Assembly (NCBI GenBank): GCA_947624095.1
Contig: CANQIR010000057.1
Coordinates: 1 to 6,636, forward strand
Source: an uncultured Bacilli bacterium
GTDB lineage: Bacteria; Bacillota_I; Bacilli_A; RF39; UBA660
Length of the DNA: 6,636 nucleotides
Direction: 5' to 3'
The first letter of the stretch is position 1; each line of letters starts with the position of its first letter. The notes under the pieces are model-generated. The model was not told the origin of the DNA. It did not search any database and saw only the letters and a list, made by a program, of their open reading frames with translations. The position numbers and the translations under genes are program-made. This document shows, one piece after another, positions 1-5,875 of this stretch.

Positions 1-1803
1 TACTATATTTAATTTATCAGTAGGAGTTACTCTGGTAAAGACTTTTTTACTAAGAACGAATTTTTGAAATTTAGCAGGGCTTTCATTAGATATTTCTTCT
101 AATTCAGCACCGGTAGTTACTTCAGAAAGGGATTTACAAAGTTTTAGTTCTTTGGCAATAGCATAAGCAGTAAGAGGATGATCACCGGTAATCATAACAA
201 TTTTAAGACCAGATTGTAAGCACTCCTTGATAGAGTCTTTAACTTCTTCTCTTACTGGGTCAACGAAACCGACTAGGCCTTTAAAGGTTAAATTATTAAT
301 TTCAGATATATCGTAATCTGGTGAGTTGACAATGCCATCAGCTATAGCAATATTACGATAACCGAGAGAAGCTAGATGTTCATTTTGGTCGTTTAAATAA
401 GCCATATCTATTTTTTTATCTTTAGCAGTACCGGACATTTTATTACAAAATTGGGTGACTACTTCGATAGAGCCTTTGACTGTACAATGAATTTCATCTT
501 GTTCCCGGTAAAAGGCAGCAGAATATTTATTTTCAGATTCATAAGGAATACTTTTGAGTATTTCGATATCGTTGTTATTAATTTTAGCTTTTTGACCAAG
601 AAATAGAAAAGCTAAGTCGATGGAATCACCAATTAATTCCCAGTCATTTTCTTTTTTAGTAATATGAGCTTCATTATTGATATAACCTAATAAGGCAAGT
701 TTTTGGACTTGGGCATTTAATTCAGTAATGGTTCCCCTATCGTTATAACCAGTACCTGATATATCGTGAATTTCACCATTTGGTAAAAGGATTTTTTTGG
801 CAGTTTGTTCATTAACCGTTAAGGTGCCGGTTTTATCACTGGCAATGACTGTACAACTACCTAATGATTCGACAGAGTTTAGTTTTTTAACGATTACATT
901 TTCTTTAGCCATCCGATTAGATGATACAGTTAAAGCCATAGTTAAAGCAAGGGGAAGTCCTTCTGGCATAGCTGAAACGGATAAAGCTATTACAGATGAA
1001 AAGACAGCAACTAGCTTATAACCTTTCATCAAGAAGACTATAGACATTATAATGGCAATAACAACGATAATTAGACTAATTTGTTTTGAAAATTTATTAA
1101 TACGAATTGTTAATGGAGATGGAGATTCTTTAGTCTCCCCTACTTTGGTAGCAATTTTACCTATTTCAGTATTAATAGCAGTAGCAACTACAACACAGGT
1201 TGCTCTTCCTCTTAATACAGAAGTACCAGCATAAGCCATATTAGTACGATCAGCAAGAGGGATTTGTTCTTTGAGAGGTTTGGCTTCTTTATTAATACCT
1301 ATGCTTTCACCAGTAAGGATTGATTCATCGATAAGTAGGTTTTGACTATCAATAATTCTTAAATCGGCACTTATTTTATCGCCGGAATCTAATAAAACAA
1401 TATCACCAATAACTAAGTCTTGAGAATCTATTTCTTCTTTCTTATTATTTCTTAAAACAGTAACTCTAGGACTTACTAAATTAGCTAAGGCTTCTGCAGT
1501 TTTAGCTGCTTTAAATTCTTGATAAGTACCTAAAATTAAATCAACTAAGATTATAAAGATTATTGCTAAGGCATCGATTATTTCATTTAAAAAGAAAGAA
1601 ACGATAACGGTAAAGATTAAGACCATTACTATTGGATTAATTAGCTGAGAGAATATTATTTTAATAATAGAATTTCCTTTAGGTTTTGGTAATTCATTTT
1701 TACCATATTTATTTAATCTTTTATATACTTCATTTTTAGATAAACCTTCTTTAGAGGTATTTAATAATCTTAATACTTTATTTTCATCGTAATTGTGCCA
1801 CAT
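1..1803 (-). CDS. Type II cation-transporting P-type ATPase (Ca2+-type), 3' end cut by window
   Basis: This is an ATP-driven cation pump of the cytoplasmic membrane. The frame is open without a stop from the ATG at 1803 to the left edge, giving 601 residues. Family members are usually near 900 residues, so the C-terminal third (TGDGxND hinge and M5-M10) lies outside. In order I see a cation-ATPase N-terminal region (1-45), M1-M2 (about 48-93), the actuator TGES at 164-167, M3-M4 (about 238-290) with the ion-site PEGLP at 280-284, the phosphorylation motif DKTGT with D323 as catalytic aspartate, the nucleotide-binding KGSIE at 443-447, DPVR at 515-518 and TGD at 539-541. PEGLP points to type II pumps of the SERCA/PMCA kind, so Ca2+ is the best guess, but the M5-M6 ligands that would decide this are missing. 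The start is supported by AGGAG eight bases upstream. The gene has its own weak promoter behind the mscL terminator. Confidence 0.93.
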   Translation of the reverse strand, partial: MWHNYDENKVLRLLNTSKEGLSKNEVYKRLNKYGKNELPKPKGNSIIKIIFSQLINPIVMVLIFTVIVSFFLNEIIDALAIIFIILVDLILGTYQEFKAAKTAEALANLVSPRVTVLRNNKKEEIDSQDLVIGDIVLLDSGDKISADLRIIDSQNLLIDESILTGESIGINKEAKPLKEQIPLADRTNMAYAGTSVLRGRATCVVVATAINTEIGKIATKVGETKESPSPLTIRINKFSKQISLIIVVIAIIMSIVFLMKGYKLVAVFSSVIALSVSAMPEGLPLALTMALTVSSNRMAKENVIVKKLNSVESLGSCTVIASDKTGTLTVNEQTAKKILLPNGEIHDISGTGYNDRGTITELNAQVQKLALLGYINNEAHITKKENDWELIGDSIDLAFLFLGQKAKINNNDIEILKSIPYESENKYSAAFYREQDEIHCTVKGSIEVVTQFCNKMSGTAKDKKIDMAYLNDQNEHLASLGYRNIAIADGIVNSPDYDISEINNLTFKGLVGFVDPVREEVKDSIKECLQSGLKIVMITGDHPLTAYAIAKELKLCKSLSEVTTGAELEEISNESPAKFQKFVLSKKVFTRVTPTDKLNIV

Positions 1804-1827
1804 TTATAATTCTCCTATTCTTTTATA

Positions 1828-1856
1828 ATTGTATAACATTTTAGGAGTTTTTTAAA
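1828..1856 (-). promoter_or_regulatory. Putative promoter of the P-type ATPase gene
   Basis: In minus-strand sense there is TTTAAA (1851-1856), a 17-base spacer and TACAAT (1828-1833). These match the sigma-A consensus at 4/6 and 5/6 positions. It lies just downstream of the mscL terminator and would give a leader of roughly 20 bases that includes the AGGAG ribosome site at 1812-1816. The region is very AT-rich, so chance matches are easy and alternative -10 boxes (TATAAA at 1822-1827) exist. Confidence 0.4.
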
Positions 1857-1860
1857 TATA

Positions 1861-1888
1861 TTTTAAAAGACCACTATTTGGTGGTCTT
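1861..1888 (-). terminator. Rho-independent terminator overlapping the end of mscL
   Basis: An 8-bp perfect stem, AAGACCAC (1881-1888) with GTGGTCTT (1867-1874), encloses a 6-base loop and runs into TTTT and an AT-rich tail. The stem starts inside the last four sense codons of mscL (K-T-T-K) and the loop contains part of the TAG stop, so coding and termination signals share the same bases. The U-run is short, which makes it a moderate terminator. It separates mscL from the ATPase gene. Confidence 0.7.
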
Positions 1889-2386
1889 AGATTTATTTGA
1901 TGTTTTCTTTGGAGAATTTTGTTCTTTTAATAAGTCGCGAATTTCTTCTAGTAAAACTGTTTGTTCATCTTTTGGTGGTTCTACTACTTCTTCAACTACT
2001 TCTTCAGTATGTTCTACACGATGAGTAAGTTTATTAATGACTTTAACCATTATGAAGATACATACAGCTACTATAAGGAAATCAATAATGTTTTGAATAA
2101 AGGTTCCATATTTAATCGTCGCATCACCGATTTCGATAGATAAATTAGAGAAATCATGACCACCAATTAAAACTCCAATGATAGGCATTAAAATATCATT
2201 AACGATTGATGTAACTATTTTACCAAAGGCATTACCAATAATAACACCGACAGCTAAATCAATAACATTACCACGAGCGATAAATTCTTTAAATTCATTA
2301 AATGTTTTACTACCTTTTTTTAATACTTCTTTAGCAACAGCTTTTTCTTTCTTGATTATTTCTTTTTTAGTTTCTTCTTTTGGCAT
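1874..2386 (-). CDS. mscL: Large-conductance mechanosensitive channel MscL
   Basis: MscL is a pentameric cytoplasmic-membrane channel. It opens under high membrane tension and releases solutes during hypo-osmotic shock. The 170-residue product contains the family signature [17 protein letters not shown] (32-48) leading into TM1 (about 41-63). G47 matches the gate glycine G22 of E. coli MscL. It then has the periplasmic-loop entry GGHDF (75-79), the [12 protein letters not shown] start of TM2 (about 96-119) and the conserved C-terminal bundle helix [13 protein letters not shown] (145-157). It is longer than usual (commonly 120-150 residues). About 25 extra, strongly lysine- and glutamate-rich residues precede the normal N-terminal amphipathic helix, and a Lys/Ser/Thr tail follows the bundle helix. 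The long start is supported by a perfect AGGAGGT seven bases upstream, and no other in-frame ATG lies before TM1. It has its own promoter and terminator, so it is probably monocistronic. Confidence 0.97.
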   Translation of the reverse strand: MPKEETKKEIIKKEKAVAKEVLKKGSKTFNEFKEFIARGNVIDLAVGVIIGNAFGKIVTSIVNDILMPIIGVLIGGHDFSNLSIEIGDATIKYGTFIQNIIDFLIVAVCIFIMVKVINKLTHRVEHTEEVVEEVVEPPKDEQTVLLEEIRDLLKEQNSPKKTSNKSKTTK

Positions 2387-2393
2387 ATCTATT

Positions 2394-2400
2394 ACCTCCT
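2394..2400 (-). promoter_or_regulatory. Strong Shine-Dalgarno that fixes the mscL start
   Basis: AGGAGGT in minus-strand sense sits seven bases before the ATG at 2386. It is a full match to the anti-Shine-Dalgarno core and is the main reason to accept the N-terminally extended MscL. Confidence 0.85.
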
Positions 2401-2407
2401 AGAAATT

Positions 2408-2435
2408 ATTTTAACATATTCAGTAATTTAAGCAA
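2408..2435 (-). promoter_or_regulatory. Putative mscL promoter with extended -10
   Basis: In minus-strand sense there is TTGCTT (2430-2435), a 16-base spacer and TAAAAT (2408-2413), preceded by TG one base upstream (the TGnTAAAAT extended -10 pattern). A start near 2401 would give a very short leader beginning almost at the Shine-Dalgarno. This is unusual and is the main reservation. Confidence 0.55.
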
Positions 2436-2464
2436 GTTTTATTTAGATTTAACTTAATATAGTT

Positions 2465-3094
2465 TTATTGATTGTCCTTGTAAGTTAATTTATTAGGTGT
2501 TTCACTTAGTTGTTTAAGTAATAGGTCATCAATTGTTTGCCACCCGGTGTGCCAGTCATAACCTGCTCTTAATGCCCCTATTTCAGCAAGAATTTCATCT
2601 GTAATATTTTTATTATGATAAGATGGGAATAAGATTTTAGTTTCAATGGTCGGATCTAGATTTTGAATTCTGTCATCTATTTGAATATCAGCTTTGAATA
2701 AGTTTTTGGTACCGGTAAAAATAAAGTTCTTGGGTGGGATAAATGGTAATAATTGAAGTAGTAAAGCAAATTTATCGGCAAAGTGCTTACCGGATGCATT
2801 TATATCAAATGGATCAATACAATCAGTGCACGGATAAATATCATAATATTCGGATAGTTTTTTTAAAGTTTCTATTGCACCTGGTAAAACAACGGGATTA
2901 TCATAAAGACTTCTAGTTCTTTGAAAAGTTTTAAATTCTGCAAATCTTTCTTTGGGAATAGCAACTTCGTCTATATAATAAGTATCAAAATCGTCGATTT
3001 GATAATTGGTATGTAAAAATTCATTAATTAAAGGAAGAAAACCAGAAAAGATAACAACTTCATCAATATCTAAGAGAATTTTTTTCTTCGGCAT
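2465..3094 (-). CDS. HAD-superfamily 5'-nucleotidase-like phosphatase (NT5C/YqfW type)
   Basis: This is probably a cytosolic magnesium-dependent nucleotide or deoxynucleotide monophosphatase. The 209-residue product begins with HAD motif I, LLDIDEVV, where D9 is the expected nucleophile and D11 the acid/base. A motif II threonine fits T90 in YPCTD. K130 or K134 suits motif III, and the QIDDR block (138-142, with D140/D141) is the metal-binding motif IV in the form typical of the 5'(3')-deoxyribonucleotidase family. The length suits that family. There is no signal peptide or membrane segment. The start ATG at 3094 has an extended Shine-Dalgarno TAGAAAGAAG seven bases upstream and a near-consensus promoter. 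The gene stands alone between the tRNA terminator and the mscL promoter, so context does not refine the substrate. The HAD assignment is firm; the nucleotide substrate is inferred from the QIDDR-type motif. Confidence 0.82.
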   Translation of the reverse strand: MPKKKILLDIDEVVIFSGFLPLINEFLHTNYQIDDFDTYYIDEVAIPKERFAEFKTFQRTRSLYDNPVVLPGAIETLKKLSEYYDIYPCTDCIDPFDINASGKHFADKFALLLQLLPFIPPKNFIFTGTKNLFKADIQIDDRIQNLDPTIETKILFPSYHNKNITDEILAEIGALRAGYDWHTGWQTIDDLLLKQLSETPNKLTYKDNQ

Positions 3095-3099
3095 AGTAC

Positions 3100-3111
3100 C
3101 ACTTCTTTCTA
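3100..3111 (-). promoter_or_regulatory. Extended Shine-Dalgarno of the nucleotidase gene
   Basis: TAGAAAGAAGTG in minus-strand sense resembles the full complement of the 16S rRNA 3' tail (TAGAAAGGAGGTG) more than the short AGGAGG core. An identical 12-mer occurs at 3969-3980 before the thioredoxin-like gene. Confidence 0.65.
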
Positions 3112-3122
3112 TTTATTATTGT

Positions 3123-3151
3123 AACATAAATTGGGTGAATAGGTCTGTCAA
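3123..3151 (-). promoter_or_regulatory. Near-consensus promoter of the nucleotidase gene
   Basis: In minus-strand sense a perfect -35 TTGACA (3146-3151) is followed by a 17-base spacer and TATGTT (3123-3128, 4/6). The -35 box begins about ten bases after the tRNA terminator stem, so termination and re-initiation are packed side by side. A TGTTACAAT extended -10 (3118-3125) is an overlapping alternative. Confidence 0.65.
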
Positions 3152-3158
3152 TTATATT

Positions 3159-3180
3159 AAAAACTCCCTTTAGGGAGTTT
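3159..3180 (-). terminator. Rho-independent terminator after tRNA-Leu
   Basis: In minus-strand sense a perfect 8-bp stem, AAACTCCC (3173-3180) with GGGAGTTT (3161-3168), has a 4-base loop and runs into five consecutive T bases (3159-3163). It lies 12 bases past the tRNA 3' end and would end both the tRNA transcript and any read-through from the upstream operon. Confidence 0.82.
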
Positions 3181-3192
3181 AAGAAGCAAAAA

Positions 3193-3279
3193 TGGTGCTC
3201 GTACTCGGACTTGAACCGAGACTTCTTCGCAGAAAGTGGATTTTGAGTCCACCGCGTCTACCAATTCCGCCATACGAGC
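3193..3279 (-). tRNA. tRNA-Leu, anticodon CAA
   Basis: This is an 87-base class II tRNA that decodes UUG. The 7-bp acceptor GCTCGTA/TACGAGC is complete (3273-3279 with 3197-3203). The discriminator is A, and CCA is encoded at 3193-3195. The anticodon stem GTGGA/TCCAC (3248-3252 with 3236-3240) carries loop CTCAAAA, placing CAA at 3243-3245. The T arm CTCGG-TTCAAGT-CCGAG spans 3204-3220. The 15-base variable arm (3221-3235) folds into a short TTCT/AGAA stem, as expected for leucine tRNAs. Confidence 0.97.
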
Positions 3280-3290
3280 AGTACTACTAG

Positions 3291-3320
3291 ATTATAGCAC
3301 ATATAGAGAAAAATTGTACA
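3291..3320 (-). promoter_or_regulatory. tRNA-Leu promoter with perfect extended -10
   Basis: In minus-strand sense TGCTATAAT (3291-3299) is a perfect extended -10. TGTACA (3315-3320) lies 18 bases upstream as a 4/6 -35 box. Initiation near 3284 would leave a leader of only a few bases before the tRNA 5' end, which is normal for tRNA genes. Confidence 0.75.
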
Positions 3321-3332
3321 GCAAAAGAATCC

Positions 3333-3962
3333 CTATTTAACACCATAACCAGTTAAAATATTTTTTACTTCTTCAGTACTATCAATCCAACCGCTAATTC
3401 CCCCAATTAGAGTATTATCTTCAACAACTATTGTTAAAGGAGTACCACCATAATTCTTTTTCATAAAGTTAGTATTTTCACTATTAGTTTTCATATTTAT
3501 CAATAAATCTTCAGCTTCTTGATCAATTGTTACCCATTGGTATTCGCCATTTACTAATTGAACTTCTTCAATATCGTAGAAGTTAATGTAATAAACAGGA
3601 ATATTCATTTCTTTTTTAACTTGCGTTAATACAGGAACAAATAAACGACAGAATCCGCAGTCTTCACGAGCAATAATGATTACGGCTTTTTGACCTTTAG
3701 ATATATTAGCTATATCTTGAGCTTTAATTTTTTCAAAGGCAGATACATCATATTCTTCAGGGACTTCAATTTGATCTTGCCCACTTTGGCTTTCACTAGT
3801 ATTATTAGCATTAGCATTATTTAAATCGGTAACTTGTTTTCTTAAATCTTTTACTTCATTTTGATATTTTCTGGTAGAGATTGCTGAATAAACACCAATA
3901 CCAATTAATAGGATTAAAGCTACAATAGTAAAAATTCCTAACATATTATTATTTTTTTTCAT
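3333..3962 (-). CDS. Membrane-anchored thioredoxin-like protein with CGFC motif
   Basis: This is a probable thiol-disulfide redox protein held at the outer face of the membrane. Counting from the ATG at 3962 (209 residues), a short basic N terminus leads into one membrane segment (about 8-28). A charged, probably helical stretch (30-49) and an Asn/Ser/Gln-rich linker (51-65) follow, then a thioredoxin-fold domain. The active site is CGFC at 102-105 in AREDCGFC, and GGTP (172-175) supplies the conserved cis-proline. N-in topology with a lysine-rich start puts the domain outside the cell. A GTG nine bases earlier (3971) would add three residues, but it overlaps the ribosome site; TAGAAAGAAG lies eight bases before the ATG, so I prefer the ATG. 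It follows the pentapeptide gene by 15 bases and is the last gene of the cluster. I see no terminator before the tRNA promoter. The partner protein is unknown; reductase and bacteriocin-type accessory roles are possible. Confidence 0.85.
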   Translation of the reverse strand: MKKNNNMLGIFTIVALILLIGIGVYSAISTRKYQNEVKDLRKQVTDLNNANANNTSESQSGQDQIEVPEEYDVSAFEKIKAQDIANISKGQKAVIIIAREDCGFCRLFVPVLTQVKKEMNIPVYYINFYDIEEVQLVNGEYQWVTIDQEAEDLLINMKTNSENTNFMKKNYGGTPLTIVVEDNTLIGGISGWIDSTEEVKNILTGYGVK

Positions 3963-3968
3963 TTTTGA

Positions 3969-3980
3969 CACTTCTTTCTA
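3969..3980 (-). promoter_or_regulatory. Extended Shine-Dalgarno deciding the thioredoxin-like start
   Basis: TAGAAAGAAGTG in minus-strand sense. Its first three bases are the TAG stop of the upstream pentapeptide gene and its last three are the rejected GTG start. With spacing of eight bases from TAGAAAGAAG to ATG (3962), it favours the shorter protein. Confidence 0.6.
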
Positions 3981-4568
3981 ATAAATAATTTCAATACCTA
4001 AGATATTTACAAGCATTAAAGCTTCGTCTAGACTTACTTTAACACCTTTTAGGTTTTCAATTGATACTTTTATATTATTTATACTGCAAGTAGTTAAATT
4101 TAGACCATTCAAGCTAGTTTCATAAACATCTAAATAATCTAAATTAGTATTTTCAAATGCTGTCTTCGGTAATATTATATTACAAAATCGGCCATTATTT
4201 AAGTCACTATTTTTAAATTGACATTCTTTTAACTTTGTATCAGCAATATTTAAGTATTTACAAGTACTTTCATTAATAATAACTTTGGTAAGACGACAAT
4301 TTAAAAGATTAGTACCAACTAATTTGCAATTATCAAATAGAACATTGTTTAAATTAGTATTTTCTAGATTAGCATTTGATAAATCACAATTTTTAAAAGT
4401 AACATTGGTAAAGAAAATATTATCTAAATTAGTATTACTGAAATTACATTTATTAAAGGTAGTATTTTCGATTGATTTACTTAAAATTTCTTGATTTGTT
4501 AAATTTAATAATTCAAAGTTAGCATTAAAGATATCCTCTTCAGGAGTAGTGATAAGATCTTTATTCAT
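3978..4568 (-). CDS. Pentapeptide-repeat protein coupled to scpB
   Basis: The function is not known from sequence. Of 196 residues, roughly 38-168 are tandem pentapeptides with Phe/Leu/Ile at every fifth position (F38, F43, L48, F53, F58, L63, L68, L73, F78, L83 and on) and Asn, Ser or Thr between, as in blocks such as NANLENTNLNN. This pattern folds as a right-handed quadrilateral beta-helix with four repeats per turn. There is no signal peptide or membrane segment, so it is probably cytosolic. By my count it is mildly acidic (about 23 acidic to 16 basic residues). Cysteines recur at 41, 61, 81 and 161, in one column of the helix. The ATG lies inside the end of scpB, with an 8-base overlap (ATGAATAA), so translation is coupled. 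Some pentapeptide proteins (Qnr, MfpA) mimic DNA and bind gyrase. This one shows no specific Qnr signature, and that role is only a possibility. Confidence 0.88.
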   Translation of the reverse strand: MNKDLITTPEEDIFNANFELLNLTNQEILSKSIENTTFNKCNFSNTNLDNIFFTNVTFKNCDLSNANLENTNLNNVLFDNCKLVGTNLLNCRLTKVIINESTCKYLNIADTKLKECQFKNSDLNNGRFCNIILPKTAFENTNLDYLDVYETSLNGLNLTTCSINNIKVSIENLKGVKVSLDEALMLVNILGIEIIY

Positions 4569-5136
4569 CTAATTTCCCACTCTCTTTATAAATAGAATGA
4601 AATAAGTCTTTATCATCATCTTTTTCCTTTAATGTTTCTTCAATCGTCGGTAAATCATTGATAGTTGATAAACCGAAATAATCTAAAAATTCTCTAGTGG
4701 TGCCATAAAGATTTGGTCGACCAGGCATGGTACTTTTGCCAGTTTCTTTGATTAAACCTTTGGCCACTAGTTTACGAATGAGATGACTATTGGATACGCC
4801 ACGCATTTCATCAATTTCTACTCTAGTAATTGGTTGATTATAAGCAATAATTGCTAATACTTCGAGAGCGGCATTACTTAGTAAGCTATCGCCATCTGTT
4901 TCAACTAATTTTTGATAGTATTCTTTATGTTCTTTTTTAGTTGTTAGTTTAAATGCATCTCCTAAATAGCTAATACGAATACCTCTTTTTTCATCATCAT
5001 AAGTTGCTTTAAGTTCTTTTAAGAGATTTTTAGCTTCATCTAAGTTGATATTTAAAATATCACAGATTTGATTTAAGGTCAGGCCTTCATCACCAACAAC
5101 AAATAATAAACCTTCCAAAACACCGATTAAATTCAT
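4561..5136 (-). CDS. scpB: Segregation and condensation protein B, ScpB
   Basis: ScpB is a kleisin-associated winged-helix protein. It dimerises and binds ScpA to form the SMC-ScpAB condensin, which organises and helps segregate the chromosome. The 191-residue product is of normal family length. It has an N-terminal winged-helix domain (about 1-75, with LIGVLEGLLFVVG at the start) and a second one (about 83-155). The second carries the family block LSNAALEVLAIIAYNQPITR (86-105), RGVSNSHLIRKL (112-123) and GRPNLYGTT (139-147), followed by EFLDYFGL. A charged acidic tail ends the protein. The ATG overlaps the scpA TGA stop in an ATGA junction and the last eight bases overlap the pentapeptide gene, so it is coupled on both sides. 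Only a weak AAAGAG-like ribosome site precedes it, consistent with coupling to scpA. Confidence 0.97.
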   Translation of the reverse strand: MNLIGVLEGLLFVVGDEGLTLNQICDILNINLDEAKNLLKELKATYDDEKRGIRISYLGDAFKLTTKKEHKEYYQKLVETDGDSLLSNAALEVLAIIAYNQPITRVEIDEMRGVSNSHLIRKLVAKGLIKETGKSTMPGRPNLYGTTREFLDYFGLSTINDLPTIEETLKEKDDDKDLFHSIYKESGKLDE

Positions 5137-5861
5137 AACTGCACTCTTTTCTCTATAGTAATTGGACTGAATGTATCTTGTTGATCGATTAAAATCTCAC
5201 TATTTTTACTCATTTGTAAAATAGCTAGAAAAGTTACAACAATATATTCAGTAGTAAAATTATCAAATAATTCTAAAAATTCTATTTTATTCTTTTTATT
5301 TAATAAGTTATTAATATGATTTATTTGCTCGCTGACTGTTACTTCTCTTTTAGTTATTTTAGTATTAAGAGGCTTGGATAATAATTCGCGTTTTTTGAAT
5401 TCTTCTAAGGCATTAATTAAGTCAGCTAGAGATAATTTACCATATTCAAGATGTTCATCTTTATACTCAGATAAATTTTCAGGGATTTTGGTATAAACTT
5501 CACTTCTTTTTTCTTCAAGGATTTTAAATTCCGTAGTAAGATTTTTATATTTGGCATATTCAGCAAGACGATTTTTTAAGTCTTCTTCGGTATTGATATT
5601 GAACTCAGAATCAGATTCTTCATCATCATCTTGTTCGTTAATTAGGAGTTTACTTTTTAAATGAACTAGCTCAGTTGCCATGACTAAGTATTCACTAGCT
5701 ATATCAATATTAAGGTCTTCCATAGTATGGATATAGTCTAAGTATTCTTCGATAATGGTGGTGGTATTAATTTCATAGATATCTAACTCTGATTTACGAA
5801 CTAAATGTAGTAATAAATCTAGAGGTCCTTCAAAGTCATTAATTGTGAATATTTTAGTCAT
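5133..5861 (-). CDS. scpA: Segregation and condensation protein A, ScpA (kleisin)
   Basis: ScpA is the kleisin subunit that bridges the SMC heads and carries ScpB. Counting from the ATG at 5861 (242 residues), the N-terminal domain opens with the signature FEGPLDLLLHLVRKSELDIYE (10-30) and IIEEYLDYI (36-44). ASEYLVMATELVHLKSKLLI (55-74) follows. A strongly acidic linker (76-87) leads to the middle region that binds ScpB. A C-terminal winged-helix domain (about 170-242, FLELFDN and VVTFLAILQMSK) contacts the SMC head. Another ATG lies nine bases upstream at 5870, but its only ribosome site touches it. TTAGGA is eight bases from the ATG at 5861, giving a protein that begins like other ScpA proteins. 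The upstream gene ends at 5872, so the two are practically contiguous. The stop is TGA within the ATGA overlap with scpB. Confidence 0.97.
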   Translation of the reverse strand: MTKIFTINDFEGPLDLLLHLVRKSELDIYEINTTTIIEEYLDYIHTMEDLNIDIASEYLVMATELVHLKSKLLINEQDDDEESDSEFNINTEEDLKNRLAEYAKYKNLTTEFKILEEKRSEVYTKIPENLSEYKDEHLEYGKLSLADLINALEEFKKRELLSKPLNTKITKREVTVSEQINHINNLLNKKNKIEFLELFDNFTTEYIVVTFLAILQMSKNSEILIDQQDTFSPITIEKRVQL

Positions 5862-5869
5862 TTTACTCA

Positions 5870-5875
5870 TCCTAA
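5870..5875 (-). promoter_or_regulatory. Shine-Dalgarno deciding the scpA start
   Basis: TTAGGA in minus-strand sense overlaps the TAG stop of the preceding gene (5872-5874). It is eight bases from the ATG at 5861 but directly abuts the ATG at 5870, so it favours the former. This arrangement would couple scpA translation to the upstream gene. Confidence 0.5.

Noticed and set aside
797..1021. Plus-strand open frame of 74 codons
   Set aside because: It lies wholly inside the P-type ATPase, antisense to the PEGLP/DKTGT region. It has no ribosome site and its composition is a shadow of the real gene.
1052..1234. Plus-strand open frame of 60 codons
   Set aside because: It is antisense to the actuator-M3 region of the ATPase. 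Its hydrophobic look comes from the complementary strand of membrane-segment codons.
1961..2402. Two plus-strand open frames (1961-2143 and 2178-2402)
   Set aside because: Both are antisense to mscL, which has full family conservation, so they are shadows.
2387..2464. Terminator between the nucleotidase and mscL
   Set aside because: Only 4-5 bp AT-only stems can be drawn (AACT/AGTT, AAGTT/AACTT). They are too weak to call.
3193..3279. Integration (attachment) site at the tRNA-Leu 3' end
   Set aside because: There is no direct repeat of the tRNA 3' end and no integrase gene in the window.
4285..4494. Plus-strand open frame of 69 codons
   Set aside because: It is antisense to the pentapeptide repeats. 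Its regular look is the mirror of the repeat codons.
3978..4568. Tandem DNA repeats or a CRISPR-like array across the pentapeptide gene
   Set aside because: The periodicity is 15 bases at the codon level with diverged bases. It is explained by protein repeats, with no conserved repeat-spacer units.
3978..4568. Quinolone-resistance Qnr protein
   Set aside because: The repeats are generic, the length is somewhat shorter than typical Qnr (about 215-220 residues), and I see no Qnr-specific loop motifs. A resistance call would be unsupported.
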